A stretch of 53,420 nt of DNA from Bradyrhizobium canariense (GTDB lineage Bacteria > Pseudomonadota > Alphaproteobacteria > Rhizobiales > Xanthobacteraceae): the NCBI RefSeq assembly GCF_019402665.1, contig NZ_VSST01000071.1:1-53420 (forward strand), read 5' to 3'. The notes under the pieces were generated by a model, which was not told the DNA's origin, made no database searches, and saw only the letters and a program-made list of their open reading frames with translations. Shown here one piece after another: positions 41,419 through 49,955 of the stretch. The first letter of the stretch is position 1. Each line of letters opens with the position of its first letter. The position numbers and the translations under genes were made by a program.

Positions 41419-42345
41419 ATGTCATTTAACGGTACCGACGACCACATCGCAGCGGTCCGCGCCTTCAACCGCTTTTACACCCGCAAACTTGGCGTGCTCG
41501 ACCAGCACCTTGGAAAGAGCCCGTTCTCGCTCAGCGAGGCCCGCGTGCTCTACGAGCTCGCACAACGGGACGACCTTGCCGCCAAGGAGATCGGCAACGA
41601 GCTTGGCCTCGACCCCGGCTATCTCAGCCGCATAGTCCAAAGCTTCGACGAAAAGGGCCTGATCACCCGCAGGCCCCTGCCCGCGGATCGCAGGCAATAC
41701 CAGCTCAGCCTCACCGCCAAAGGGCGCCAGGCCTTTGCCAAGCTGAACCTGGGCTCGCAAAATGAGGTCGCCGCTATGCTGGCTCAGCTTTCGGCCAGCG
41801 ATGCAACGCGGCTCACGCAGGCTATGGCGACCATCGAGGCTGTGCTGGAGCGTCGAAGCCAGCCCGCGGCTTTCATGCTGCGCAGCCATCGCGCCGGCGA
41901 CATGGGCTGGGTCATCTCCCGGCAGGCCGCCGCCTATGCGGCCGACTACAACTGGGAGATCAGCTACGAGGCCCTGGTCGCCGAGATCTGCGCACAGTTC
42001 ATCAAGAACTATGACCCCGCGCGCGAGCACTGCTGGATTGCGGAAGTGGATGGCGAGCCGGTCGGCTCGATCTTTCTGGTCAAGGCCACGGACGAGATTG
42101 CCAAGCTGCGGCTGTTGCAGGTGGAAAAGAAAGCGCGGGGACTCGGTGTCGGCCGCGCGCTGGTCCAGCAATGTATCCAGGGTGCGCGCGAGAGGGGCTA
42201 CAGCAAGATGACGCTGTGGACGCAAAGCATTTTGGTCGCCGCGCGTGGCATCTATCAAAGTGCAGGCTTCAAGCTCGTGAAGGAAGAGAAGCACCACAGC
42301 TTCGGTGTCGATCTGATCGGCGAGACCTGGGAGCGGGATCTCTGA
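41419..42345 (+). CDS. MarR-type regulator fused to a GNAT acetyltransferase
   Basis: A 308-residue two-domain protein. Residues 1-145 form a MarR winged helix (LSEARVLYELAQRDDLAAKEIGNELGLDPGYLSRIVQ, wing with RRPLPADRRQYQLSLTAKG). Residues 150-308 form a GNAT domain with the acetyl-CoA loop RGLGVG at 240-245 and the C-terminal stretch GIYQSAGFKLVKEEKHHSFG. Such fusions are common in rhizobia and may couple sensing of a small molecule to its acetylation; the ligand is unknown. ATG 41419 has AAGGTGA nearby. A perfect palindrome lies immediately upstream. Confidence 0.93.
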   Translation: MSFNGTDDHIAAVRAFNRFYTRKLGVLDQHLGKSPFSLSEARVLYELAQRDDLAAKEIGNELGLDPGYLSRIVQSFDEKGLITRRPLPADRRQYQLSLTAKGRQAFAKLNLGSQNEVAAMLAQLSASDATRLTQAMATIEAVLERRSQPAAFMLRSHRAGDMGWVISRQAAAYAADYNWEISYEALVAEICAQFIKNYDPAREHCWIAEVDGEPVGSIFLVKATDEIAKLRLLQVEKKARGLGVGRALVQQCIQGARERGYSKMTLWTQSILVAARGIYQSAGFKLVKEEKHHSFGVDLIGETWERDL

Positions 42346-42380
42346 CTATTTCGCAACGAGCGAGATGCGCATGAATGCGC

Positions 42381-42520
42381 CCTCGCCCCTTGCGGGAGAG
42401 GACAGCGCTGCTGGTAGACACTCACTCACTAGGGTGAGGGGTATGTCTCCGAGCACTCCGTGCCGATAGATACCCCTCATCCGGCGCTTCGCGCCACCTT
42501 CCCCCGCAAGGGGAGAAGGG
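42381..42520. repeat. Palindromic repeat, CCCCTTGCGGGAG family
   Basis: Arms CCTCGCCCCTTGCGGGAGAGG and CCTTCCCCCGCAAGGGG pair imperfectly, with GGTGAGGGG and CCCCTCATC inside and GGCGCTTCGCGCC as a small hairpin. It lies between the convergent MarR-GNAT and moaB genes. The flanking bases before the unit also resemble those before the copy at 53101. Confidence 0.9.
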
Positions 42521-42529
42521 AAGCAAGCA

Positions 42530-43093
42530 CTACACCGTCGCGCCCTGGGCCTTCGGCCGACGCAGATGCTCGTCCAGCCGCGGCATGATCTCGACGAAAT
42601 TGCAGGGACGCGTGCGGTAATCGAGCTGGGCTTTGAGGATGCCGTCCCAGCCGTCGCGGCAGGCACCGGGCGAACCTGGGAGGCAGAAGATGTAGGTTGC
42701 GCCCGCGACGCCGGCCGTGGCGCGGCTCTGGATCGTCGACGTGCCGATCTTGGCGTGGCTCAGCATGTGGAATGCGATCGAGAAACCGTCCATGCGCTTC
42801 TCGAACAAGGGCTCAACCGCCTCCGGCGTGACGTCGCGCCCGGTGAAGCCGGTGCCGCCGGTGGTGATGACGACGTCGACACTTGCGTCCGCAATCCAGC
42901 GGCGGATGACGGTGCGGATCGCCTCGACGTCGTCGGTGACGATCTCGCGCGCGGCGAGATGATGGCCGGCCGCGGTGAGACGGTCGGCCAAGGTCTGGCC
43001 GGATTTGTCATCCGCGAACACGCGCGTGTCGGACACGGTGAGCACTGCGATGTTGAGCGGGACGAATTGTTTTGTTTCGTCGATGGAGGTCAT
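42530..43093 (-). CDS. moaB: Molybdenum cofactor biosynthesis protein B
   Basis: MogA/MoaB-type protein of 187 residues that acts in adenylylation of molybdopterin. The core is LNIAVLTVSDTR at about 13-24, then VVITTGGTGFTGRDVTPEAV and the C-terminal CLPGSPGACRDGWDGIL. It is shorter than MoeA proteins and has no second domain. No other moa genes are nearby. ATG 43093 overlaps with no neighbour; a repeat unit lies between it and the upstream zinc-protease gene. Confidence 0.94.
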   Translation of the reverse strand: MTSIDETKQFVPLNIAVLTVSDTRVFADDKSGQTLADRLTAAGHHLAAREIVTDDVEAIRTVIRRWIADASVDVVITTGGTGFTGRDVTPEAVEPLFEKRMDGFSIAFHMLSHAKIGTSTIQSRATAGVAGATYIFCLPGSPGACRDGWDGILKAQLDYRTRPCNFVEIMPRLDEHLRRPKAQGATV

Positions 43094-43104
43094 TGTACTT
43101 CCTC

Positions 43105-43244
43105 TCGTGTCCCGGACGCGATGCAGCGCGTCAGCGGTGCGTCGCAGAGCCGGGACCCATGCTCGTGAAATCTCAGAGGCGCCGGCGTTATGGGCCCCGG
43201 CTCAGCAGCGCAGCATTACATGCTGCGCTGCGTCCGGGGCACGA
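43105..43244. repeat. Palindromic repeat, TCGTGTCCCGGACGC family
   Basis: Ends TCGTGTCCCGGACGC and GCGTCCGGGGCACGA with inner stems (AGCGCAGCATTACATGCTGCGCT and AGCCGGGACCC/GGGCCCCGGCT). Second copy of the family at 14960-15089. Located between moaB and the zinc-protease gene, both on the minus strand. Confidence 0.92.
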
Positions 43245-43254
43245 AACCGTCAGC

Positions 43255-44190
43255 CTACTGTCCGCCACCAAACGTGTTGCAGGCCTGGACGGTGCCCTGC
43301 TGGTAGCCGGTCATGAACCACTGTTTGCGTTGCGCCGCCGAGCCGTGGGTGAAGGAATCGGGCACGACGCGGCCTGTGGACTGGCGCTGCAGCGTGTCGT
43401 CGCCGATCGCGCTCGCCGTGGTGAGTGCGGCGTCGATGTCGCCCGGCTCCAGGAAGTTCGGCCGCTTCTTCGCCTCGCGATTGACCCAGACACCGGACAG
43501 GCAGTCGGCCTGCAATTCGACCTTCACCTGGAGCGCATTCGACTCCGCCTTGCTGCCGGCCTGCTGCTGCAGGCGCGTCACGCGTGGAATGATGCCGAGC
43601 AGGTTCTGGATGTGATGGCCAGCCTCATGGGCGATGATGTAGGCGGTGGTGAAGTTACAAGCGGACTTGCCGGAGCAGCCGCGAAAACGCGTCTCGACCT
43701 CGCGGAAGAAACCGGTGTCGAGGAAGATGGTCTTGTCCGGCGGGCAATAGAACGGTCCCATCGCCGACTCGGCCCGGCCGCAACGCCCGCCATTGGTGAC
43801 GTTGCGGAACAGCACGACCTTCGGACCGGTAAAGGACTGGCCCGAGGCCTGGAAGATCTCGCTCCAGCGATCGTCGATCTCGCCGAGGATGCCGGAGATC
43901 ATGCTGCCCATCTCGTCGGTCGGCGCGCCGCGCTTGGCGTTGGACGACGACTGGCGATCGGTCTGGTAGGACGGCGCCTGGCCGCCGCCGGTGAGGATCT
44001 CGGCGCCGCCGATCAGGATGCGCGGATCGATGCCGAAGGCGTAGCCGACCAGGCCGAGCACGATGATGGTGCCGATCCCGAGCCCGCCGCCGCCCATGGG
44101 GAGGCCGAACCCGCCTCCTCCACCGCCCCCGCCACCATCGTCGCGACGATCCTCGATGTCGTCGCTGCGGCGGAAATCATCGTAGCGCAT
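43255..44190 (-). CDS. Neutral zinc metallopeptidase (YpfJ family)
   Basis: A 311-residue predicted membrane-anchored metallopeptidase. It has an acidic and Gly-rich N-terminus (RRDDGGGGGGGGG), a single membrane helix at about 38-53 (GIGTIIVLGLVGYAFG) and a C-terminal catalytic domain. The zinc motif HEAGH is at 188-192 (IIAHEAGHHIQNL), followed by ELQADCLSGVW, which supplies the third ligand region. Substrates are unknown. It is divergent from ccrM, with a 410-bp gap. Confidence 0.93.
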   Translation of the reverse strand: MRYDDFRRSDDIEDRRDDGGGGGGGGGFGLPMGGGGLGIGTIIVLGLVGYAFGIDPRILIGGAEILTGGGQAPSYQTDRQSSSNAKRGAPTDEMGSMISGILGEIDDRWSEIFQASGQSFTGPKVVLFRNVTNGGRCGRAESAMGPFYCPPDKTIFLDTGFFREVETRFRGCSGKSACNFTTAYIIAHEAGHHIQNLLGIIPRVTRLQQQAGSKAESNALQVKVELQADCLSGVWVNREAKKRPNFLEPGDIDAALTTASAIGDDTLQRQSTGRVVPDSFTHGSAAQRKQWFMTGYQQGTVQACNTFGGGQ

Positions 44191-44330
44191 GGCGGCTTCC
44201 CTCGGTCCTGGCTGGCATCAATTGGGCGCAAAGGCGGCAAAGCTCAACGCACCATGCACGTAAAATTTCCATTGCGTTAATCAATATCCCGCTCGGCAAT
44301 TATTGCCTAGTGCGACAGCATGGCAACGCC

Positions 44331-44365
44331 AGCAATTTTTTCCGGGCATCGAGCAATTTTTTCCG
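44331..44365. repeat. Two 14-bp direct repeats with T-tracts, 21-bp period
   Basis: AGCAATTTTTTCCG occurs at 44331-44344 and again at 44352-44365, starting exactly 21 bp apart (two helical turns). The two T6 tracts are therefore in phase, and another T5 follows at 44382-44386. Phased T-tracts bend DNA. The element lies in the gap between the zinc-protease gene and ccrM. Confidence 0.85.
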
Positions 44366-44376
44366 AGAGGAATTTC

Positions 44377-44656
44377 GAGTCTTTTTGCGCTCCGATCACA
44401 GCCGCAACGCGAAGAAACGCGAAATACACTGCAAAACACGGCGAATACGCGGAGCGAACCGCGTGCGAGGCGCGATGCGAGGGCTGCTTACCAAAGCGGC
44501 GGGTTAAGTCGATTTTTACTTTGCCGCTTCAATGTAACGGTCAGTCGGTTGTTTGGTCCCGCGTCGCCGACAGCGTCGCCTGAGTCAGAGTTCTTGAGTC
44601 ATGGTAGAGTCGCGTCGCGGGGCGTCTGCAAGGGCGCCCCGCACAAATTTTGAGTC
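44377..44656 (+). promoter_or_regulatory. Cluster of GANTC (CcrM) sites around the ccrM start
   Basis: GAGTC occurs at 44377, 44582, 44596, 44607 and 44652; three of them fall within 30 bp around the ATG at 44601. GANTC is the sequence CcrM itself methylates. In Caulobacter, GANTC sites near the ccrM promoter are known to make its transcription sensitive to methylation; extending that to this locus is inference. Confidence 0.6.
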
Positions 44657-45731
44657 TCCTTCGCACAGCATCGTCCTCGGCGATTGCGTCGCAGAGATGT
44701 CGAAGCTTCAGGCTGGTTCGGTGGACCTGGTGTTCGCCGATCCGCCCTACAATCTTCAGCTCAAGGGCGATCTCAAGCGCCCCGACGAATCCCATGTCGA
44801 TGCGGTCGACGACGACTGGGACAAGTTCGATTCGTTCTCCGCCTATGACGATTTCACCCGCGCCTGGCTGCTCGCCGCCCGCCGCGCGATGAAGCCGTCG
44901 GCGACGATCTGGGTGATCGGCTCCTATCACAACATCTTCCGCGTCGGCGCGATCATGCAGGATCTCGGCTTCTGGCTCCTGAACGACATCGTCTGGCGCA
45001 AGACCAACCCGATGCCGAATTTCCGCGGCCGCCGTTTCACCAACGCACACGAAACCATGATCTGGGCCGCGCGCGACGAGAAGGCCAAGGGCTACACTTT
45101 CAACTACGAGGCGCTGAAGGCCGCCAACGAGGACGTGCAGGCACGGTCCGACTGGCTGATCCCGCTCTGCACCGGCGAGGAGCGCCTCAAGGGCGCCGAT
45201 GGCAAGAAAGTGCACCCGACGCAGAAGCCGGAAGGCCTGCTCGCACGCGTGCTGCTGTCGTCCTCCAAACCCGGCGATCTCGTGATCGATCCCTTCAACG
45301 GCACCGGTACCACCGGCGCGGTCGCCAAGCGCCTCGGCCGCTCCTATATCGGCTTCGAGCGCGACAAGACCTATGCGAAAGCGGCACAAGCGCGCATCGC
45401 CGCGGTCGAGCCGTTGCCGGAGGCAAGCCTCGCCCCGTTCATGACGGCGCGCGAAGCGCCGCGGGTTGCGTTCTCGGAATTGATCGAGCGCGGCATGATC
45501 ATGCCCGGCACCAAGCTGTTCGACGCCAAGAAGAAGCTCGGCGCGCTGGTCCGCGCCGACGGCGCCATCATGTTCGGCGACAAGGTCGGCTCCATTCACC
45601 GCATGGGCGCGGTGGCGCAAGGCGCGCAAGCCTGCAACGGATGGACCTTCTGGCACATCGAGACCAAGAAGGGTCTCAAGCTGATCGACGAGCTCCGCGC
45701 CGAGATCCGCGCCGGCATGGCGGCGGGGTAG
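44601..45731 (+). CDS. ccrM: Cell-cycle DNA methyltransferase CcrM (GANTC)
   Basis: Solitary N6-adenine methyltransferase of 376 residues that methylates GANTC and times transcription during the Alphaproteobacterial cell cycle. The catalytic motif is ADPPYNLQ (DPPY at 47-50), with the conserved WVIGSYHNIFRVG, WRKTNPMPNFRGRRFTNAHE and HPTQKPEGLLARVL; the SAM motif is DPFNGTGTTGAVAKRLGR. The C-terminal 80 residues (RAMA-type region, ending in CNGWTFWHIETKKGL) are characteristic of CcrM. ATG 44601 lacks a good Shine-Dalgarno and three GANTC sites sit around it. Confidence 0.96.
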   Translation: MVESRRGASARAPRTNFESPSHSIVLGDCVAEMSKLQAGSVDLVFADPPYNLQLKGDLKRPDESHVDAVDDDWDKFDSFSAYDDFTRAWLLAARRAMKPSATIWVIGSYHNIFRVGAIMQDLGFWLLNDIVWRKTNPMPNFRGRRFTNAHETMIWAARDEKAKGYTFNYEALKAANEDVQARSDWLIPLCTGEERLKGADGKKVHPTQKPEGLLARVLLSSSKPGDLVIDPFNGTGTTGAVAKRLGRSYIGFERDKTYAKAAQARIAAVEPLPEASLAPFMTAREAPRVAFSELIERGMIMPGTKLFDAKKKLGALVRADGAIMFGDKVGSIHRMGAVAQGAQACNGWTFWHIETKKGLKLIDELRAEIRAGMAAG

Positions 45732-45746
45732 CCTTCCCGTGATGTT

Positions 45747-45831
45747 GTAGGGTGGGGCAAAGCGAAGCGTGCCCACCATTCTCGCCGCGATGTTTGGTGG
45801 GCACGGCGCTTTGCGCCTTTGCCCACCCTAC
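45747..45831. repeat. Palindromic repeat, GTAGGGTGGGCAAAG family
   Basis: Arms GTAGGGTGGGGCAAAGCG and CTTTGCCCACCCTAC, with GTGCCCACCA/TGGTGGGCAC inside. It follows the ccrM stop by 15 bp. A second copy is at 50897-51019. Confidence 0.93.
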
Positions 45832-45899
45832 GGCGTCTTGAATGACGCGACGGCCGGGACTAGATTGACTGTCTACGCCCCGTCTTGACCGGTCGAGCC

Positions 45900-46226
45900 A
45901 TGCGACGACAGTCCGAGACATTGCTGCTGGTGCCGCTGCTGCCGATCTTTCTGGTCGGCATGTTTCCGATGTTCCTGATTGCGCTGCTGGGATTTTTCGG
46001 CCTCGCCTTGTTCGGCGTGCTCGTGGTCTGTGTCGGGCTCGCCAGCAGCAACGAGGCCCATGACAGTTTCAATCACGACGTCATCGTTCACGGCTATGCG
46101 CGCGGATCGGAGCGCAAGGCGCGGGCCTCCGACATGCATATCGCCACGCGGATCGGGCTGCGCCTCGAGGCTGTGGGCGCGGCCATGGTCATTACGGCGG
46201 CGATCGGCCTTTGTTACGCCGGCTGA
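45900..46226 (+). CDS. Small membrane protein of unknown function
   Basis: A 108-residue protein starting MRRQSETLLLVPLLPIFLVG. It has two or three hydrophobic segments (about 7-50) that could form a hairpin, a polar middle (SSNEAHDSFNHDVIVHGYARGSERKARAS) and a final helix (GAAMVITAAIGLCYAG). I recognise no family. The ATG at 45900 is preferred over a TTG five codons upstream. It lies between ccrM and the GST gene on the same strand, but a repeat unit separates it from ccrM. Confidence 0.65.
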   Translation: MRRQSETLLLVPLLPIFLVGMFPMFLIALLGFFGLALFGVLVVCVGLASSNEAHDSFNHDVIVHGYARGSERKARASDMHIATRIGLRLEAVGAAMVITAAIGLCYAG

Positions 46227-46358
46227 TCTGCGTCGCGCGCAGATACCGCCCGGCAAACTCGCCGGTTGCCCTCCCCGACAAGGTTCGGGCAAGACAAGGC
46301 CGCTTGCGGACATGTTGCTGCCTCCACTCTCGGCCAACAAACACAGGGGAGATGCCCG

Positions 46359-47045
46359 ATGCTCAAATTCTATTTTAACGGTTCGCCGAACCCGACCAAG
46401 GTCGCGCTTTATCTCGAAGAGGCCGGCCTGCCCTTCGAGCCGGTGAAGATCGACACCCGCAAGGGCGAGCAGTTCACGCTGGACTATCTGAAGATCAATC
46501 CGAACGGCAAGGTGCCGGCGATCGATGACAACGGCACCATCGTGTTCGATTCCAACGCCATTCTGCTCCATCTGGCCGAGAAGACCGGCAAATTCCTGCC
46601 CGCCGCCAATGTTCGCGGTGAGATGCTGTCATGGCTGATGTTCGTCGCCACCGGCGTCGGGCCGTATTCGGGCCAGGCCGTGCACTTCAAGCATTTTGCG
46701 CCGAAAGACCAGAACCACGACTACGCGCATAACCGCTACCAGTTCGAGACCGATCGCCATTACAAGATTCTCGACGGTCACCTCAAAGGTCGCCGCTACA
46801 TGGTCGGCGACAACTATTCGATCGTCGACATGGCGCTGTGGGGTTGGGCGCGGATGGTGCCATTCAAGCTTGGCGACGACGCCTTCGCGCGATATCCGGA
46901 CGTGAAGCGGCTGGTGGACGAGATCTCGGCCCGGCCCGCGGCGACGCGCGCGATCGCGCTGAAGGACAAGTTCACGTTCAAGGCGGAGATGGACGACGAG
47001 GCCCGCAGCAACATGTTCAAGCACATGACGACGAAAGTCGCCTGA
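46359..47045 (+). CDS. Glutathione S-transferase family protein (nu/theta-like)
   Basis: A 228-residue GST. The N-terminal thioredoxin-like domain has SPNPTKVALYLEEAGLPFE, the hinge NPNGKVPAIDDNG and the glutathione-site DSNAILLHLAEKTG; the C-terminal helical domain follows. The pattern KGEQFTLDYLKINPN resembles YfcG/YghU (nu class), which reduce organic disulfides, but the substrate is unproven. ATG 46359 has a strong GGGGAG upstream; the open frame extends 31 codons further without homology. A palindromic terminator follows. Confidence 0.9.
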   Translation: MLKFYFNGSPNPTKVALYLEEAGLPFEPVKIDTRKGEQFTLDYLKINPNGKVPAIDDNGTIVFDSNAILLHLAEKTGKFLPAANVRGEMLSWLMFVATGVGPYSGQAVHFKHFAPKDQNHDYAHNRYQFETDRHYKILDGHLKGRRYMVGDNYSIVDMALWGWARMVPFKLGDDAFARYPDVKRLVDEISARPAATRAIALKDKFTFKAEMDDEARSNMFKHMTTKVA

Positions 47046-47066
47046 TCGCACCACGTCACAATGCGA

Positions 47067-47098
47067 GGCCACGCGCATGCGCGTGGCCTTTTGCTTTT
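47067..47098 (+). terminator. Rho-independent terminator of the GST gene
   Basis: A perfect 22-nt palindrome (GGCCACGCG paired with CGCGTGGCC around CATG/GCATGC, 47067-47088) followed by TTTTGCTTTT on the plus strand. It lies 22 bp after the GST stop; the minus strand lacks a T-run, so it does not obviously serve the convergent chemoreceptor gene. Confidence 0.92.
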
Positions 47099-47103
47099 CA
47101 TGC

Positions 47104-49113
47104 TCAGGCGGCGTGGACCGAGTTCAGGAAGTTGGCGACTTCCTGCTTCAAGCGGTTGCTGTCGGCCGACAGCGAGCGTGCCGCCGAAAGCACCTGCGAA
47201 GAGGCCGAGCCGGTCTCGGAAGCGCCGCGCTGCACGTCGCCGATGTTGGACGACACAAGCTGCGTGCCCTGGGCCGCCTGCTGGACGTTGCGGGAGATCT
47301 CCTGCGTCGCCGCACCCTGCTCCTCCACGGCGGCGGCAACCGTCGACGAGATCTCCGACAGCCGCTCGATGGTGCCGCTGATTTCCCTGATCGAGCCGAC
47401 CGACTCCTCCGTCGCGGCCTGGATGCCCGAGACCTGCTGGGCGATCTCACCGGTGGCCCTCGCGGTCTGCTCCGCGAGCGCCTTGACCTCCGAGGCGACC
47501 ACGGCAAAGCCGCGGCCGGCTTCACCCGCGCGCGCCGCCTCGATGGTAGCATTCAGCGCCAGAAGGTTGGTCTGGCCGGCGATGGTGCTGATCAGCTCGA
47601 CCACGTCGCCGATGCGGGCTGCAGCCTTGGAGAGCTCGCTTACGCGCGCGTTGGTCTTGCTCACCTGACCGACGGCTTCGCCCGCGATGCGCGCGGATTC
47701 CTGCACCTGGCGCGCGATCTCCGTCACCGAGGAGGACAATTCCTCGGTCGCGGAGGCGACCGCCTGCACATTGGCCGAGGCTTCCTGGGAGGCGGATTGC
47801 ACTTCGGTGGAGAGATCCTGCGCGCGCCTCGCGGTCGCGGTCAGGGTGCCGGCCGAGCCCTCGAGCTCCTGCGATGCCGAGGATACGGTATCGACGATCT
47901 CGCCCACCGCCTGCTCGAACTGACTGGCGAGCCGGGCCATGTCGGCCTTGCGGCCCTCGGCCTGCCGAGCCTCGGTTGCGGTCTGCTCATGGCGCAGCCT
48001 TTCGGTCTCGATCATGTTGGTCTTGAAGACGTCGATCGCCTTGGCCATATCGCCGATCTCGTCGGCCTTGCCGCGCGAGGGGATCTCGACGGCGAGATTG
48101 CCCCCGGCAAGCAGCCCCATTGCGCGCGTCATCGAGGTCAGCGGCCCCACGATGCTGCGGGCGGTCAGGAAGGCGACGATCAGTCCGAACAGGACGGCGA
48201 GGCCGCCCGCGATCTCCTGTAGCGAGGTCGTGCCGTCGATTACGGCATCGGCCGCCATGCGCGAATCGTTGTAATCCGCCTTCAAGGTGGTTTCCGTGAC
48301 CTTGAGCTTGGCGATGCTCGCGGAGATGAGCGGTGCGAGATCCTTGTGGTAGATCTCGTCGGACCGCAGCATCGCGGCGGAGGTCGTTTCGAACGCGGCT
48401 TTGTAGATACCGAGCGCGGTCTTCACAGGCGTCAGAGACGACCGAAGGTCCGCCGCCTGCGGGCTCCTTTCGACGGCTGCCAGCCGCTGTACCGCCCTGT
48501 CGACATTGGTTCTGAAGGCGGTGGGGCCGTTGGTGTCGCGCAGAGCGAGGAAGCGCCAGTTCGCGATTCGAACCAGCAGAACCCGGGACTCGAGGTCCGC
48601 GACGAGCGACACCGTGTCGTCGTCGGCGGCGGCGCGGGCCACATCGACCAGCTTGGCCATCTTGACGGTCAGCTCTTCGCCACTTGGCAACAGAGTCGCC
48701 TTGCCGGTCCGCGCCTCGTTGACGGCGTCGCCGAGACTGTCACGCAGGCTTTTCATTTTGGCGATGTCGGCGATCAGATCGTTGTAGAGCTTCCGCCGCT
48801 CCTCCGAGAGGGTGCCCTTTGCTCCGAGCTGCAACAGCCCGGTCGCCGCGGTCTCTCGCTCGGCAGCCTCCCGCATCGCAGGTTCGTTGGCATCGTAAAT
48901 GTAGCGCAGATTGGCCCGCTGGATGGCCTGAAGATGGGTCGATATCTCCAGGATGTGCGCCGTGCTGTCCGACAATTTGGAGAGTTTTGCGACCTGATCC
49001 TGGACGGACCGCAAATTCCAGATGGCGACCACCGCCATCACAAGACCAACCGCCACCAAGGCCATGAAACCAGCGTACAGGCGTCCCCTGATCCGCAAAC
49101 GAAAACTCGGCAT
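47104..49113 (-). CDS. Methyl-accepting chemotaxis protein with HBM-type sensor
   Basis: A 669-residue receptor. A membrane helix at about 10-33 (LYAGFMALVAVGLVMAVVAI) is followed by a long all-helical periplasmic region (about 35-300) with the pattern of the helical bimodular (HBM) sensor (STAHILEISTHLQAIQRANLRYIYD), a second membrane helix (about 305-325, GGLAVLFGLIVAFLTARS), HAMP and the signalling domain with STIAGQTNLLALNATIEAA. It ends NFLNSVHAA without a C-terminal NWETF-type pentapeptide, so methyltransferase binding must occur elsewhere. ATG 49113 is chosen over an upstream start. No che genes are adjacent. Confidence 0.95.
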   Translation of the reverse strand: MPSFRLRIRGRLYAGFMALVAVGLVMAVVAIWNLRSVQDQVAKLSKLSDSTAHILEISTHLQAIQRANLRYIYDANEPAMREAAERETAATGLLQLGAKGTLSEERRKLYNDLIADIAKMKSLRDSLGDAVNEARTGKATLLPSGEELTVKMAKLVDVARAAADDDTVSLVADLESRVLLVRIANWRFLALRDTNGPTAFRTNVDRAVQRLAAVERSPQAADLRSSLTPVKTALGIYKAAFETTSAAMLRSDEIYHKDLAPLISASIAKLKVTETTLKADYNDSRMAADAVIDGTTSLQEIAGGLAVLFGLIVAFLTARSIVGPLTSMTRAMGLLAGGNLAVEIPSRGKADEIGDMAKAIDVFKTNMIETERLRHEQTATEARQAEGRKADMARLASQFEQAVGEIVDTVSSASQELEGSAGTLTATARRAQDLSTEVQSASQEASANVQAVASATEELSSSVTEIARQVQESARIAGEAVGQVSKTNARVSELSKAAARIGDVVELISTIAGQTNLLALNATIEAARAGEAGRGFAVVASEVKALAEQTARATGEIAQQVSGIQAATEESVGSIREISGTIERLSEISSTVAAAVEEQGAATQEISRNVQQAAQGTQLVSSNIGDVQRGASETGSASSQVLSAARSLSADSNRLKQEVANFLNSVHAA

Positions 49114-49448
49114 TCCCACTGTCCACTCAGAAGCATGTGAATTCGGGCGGACGAACAACTCCGGCGATTTGTCGCGCCACCCCGGCAGCCGCGGGTCGCG
49201 TTGTTCGCGAACCACGCTGCACCGCGACACAATGGGCGACACTCGTTAATTGAACCTTCAGATTTTTCGCGCGCGCATGCGCCAGACGGCACAACATCTG
49301 CTGATTTTATCGGCAGGTGAGCAAGGTTTTGGCGCGAAGCCCGCAGCGCCATGCATGCCGCTGCAGCCTACCGGCCTGCGCGACCGACCGCCCCTCGCCG
49401 ACCGCGGCGGACGGCACCGGTCGGCGGACGCGACGCCGCTCGATCCGC

Positions 49449-49892
49449 TCAGCTCGCGGCCCTCACGGCCGTTTGCGGAAACGGGCCGAGGGCCTTCTCG
49501 GTCAGCACCGAGTCGCAATATTCCCGGATCTCCTTGATCTTGCCGTCCTCGAGCCGAAACACGAGACAATAATCGTTGTCGTAGCGCACCCCCTCGGGCG
49601 TAACATTGTCGCCCTTTGCTTCGACGACGACGACATCGCCGTCGGCGATGAAGCGGTGGGCGACCGTCCGTGTCCGGTCGACAAGACGGGTCCGCACATA
49701 GCCGTGCAGGTCGTTGAGGATCGCCTGTTTGCCGGAAAAGGTGCGCGACCAGGAGTACTGGCCGGTCACGATCCATTTGGCGTCGTCGGCAAGACTTTCG
49801 GTGAACAAACCACGGTCGCGCGCAGCCGGATTGGGGCTGGCGGCGGCTGCAAAGATATCCTGCATCAGTTTCTTGTTGGCGCTCGCGTTCAT
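49449..49892 (-). CDS. SnoaL-like / NTF2-fold protein
   Basis: A 147-residue soluble protein with the cone-shaped NTF2 fold pattern: FTESLADDAKWIVTGQYSWSRTFSGKQAI in the first half and VVVEAKGDNVTPEGVRYDNDYCLVFRLEDGKIKEIREYCDSVL in the second. The family includes ketosteroid isomerases, dehydratases and many proteins of unknown use. ATG 49892 has GGGAG upstream; the long open frame upstream is antisense to the LysR gene and not coding. It is divergent from the LysR-type regulator (90 bp), which may control it. Confidence 0.88.
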   Translation of the reverse strand: MNASANKKLMQDIFAAAASPNPAARDRGLFTESLADDAKWIVTGQYSWSRTFSGKQAILNDLHGYVRTRLVDRTRTVAHRFIADGDVVVVEAKGDNVTPEGVRYDNDYCLVFRLEDGKIKEIREYCDSVLTEKALGPFPQTAVRAAS

Positions 49893-49955
49893 GGCGGCAT
49901 CTCCCTCGGTGAGAACACCGAGATCATCGCCGCCGGCTCTAAATTCTTCAAATCG

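Noticed and set aside
44320..44583. Basic 87-codon frame (MATPAIFSG...) upstream of ccrM
   Set aside because: It has no Shine-Dalgarno, no recognisable family and covers the direct repeats; more likely a regulatory region.
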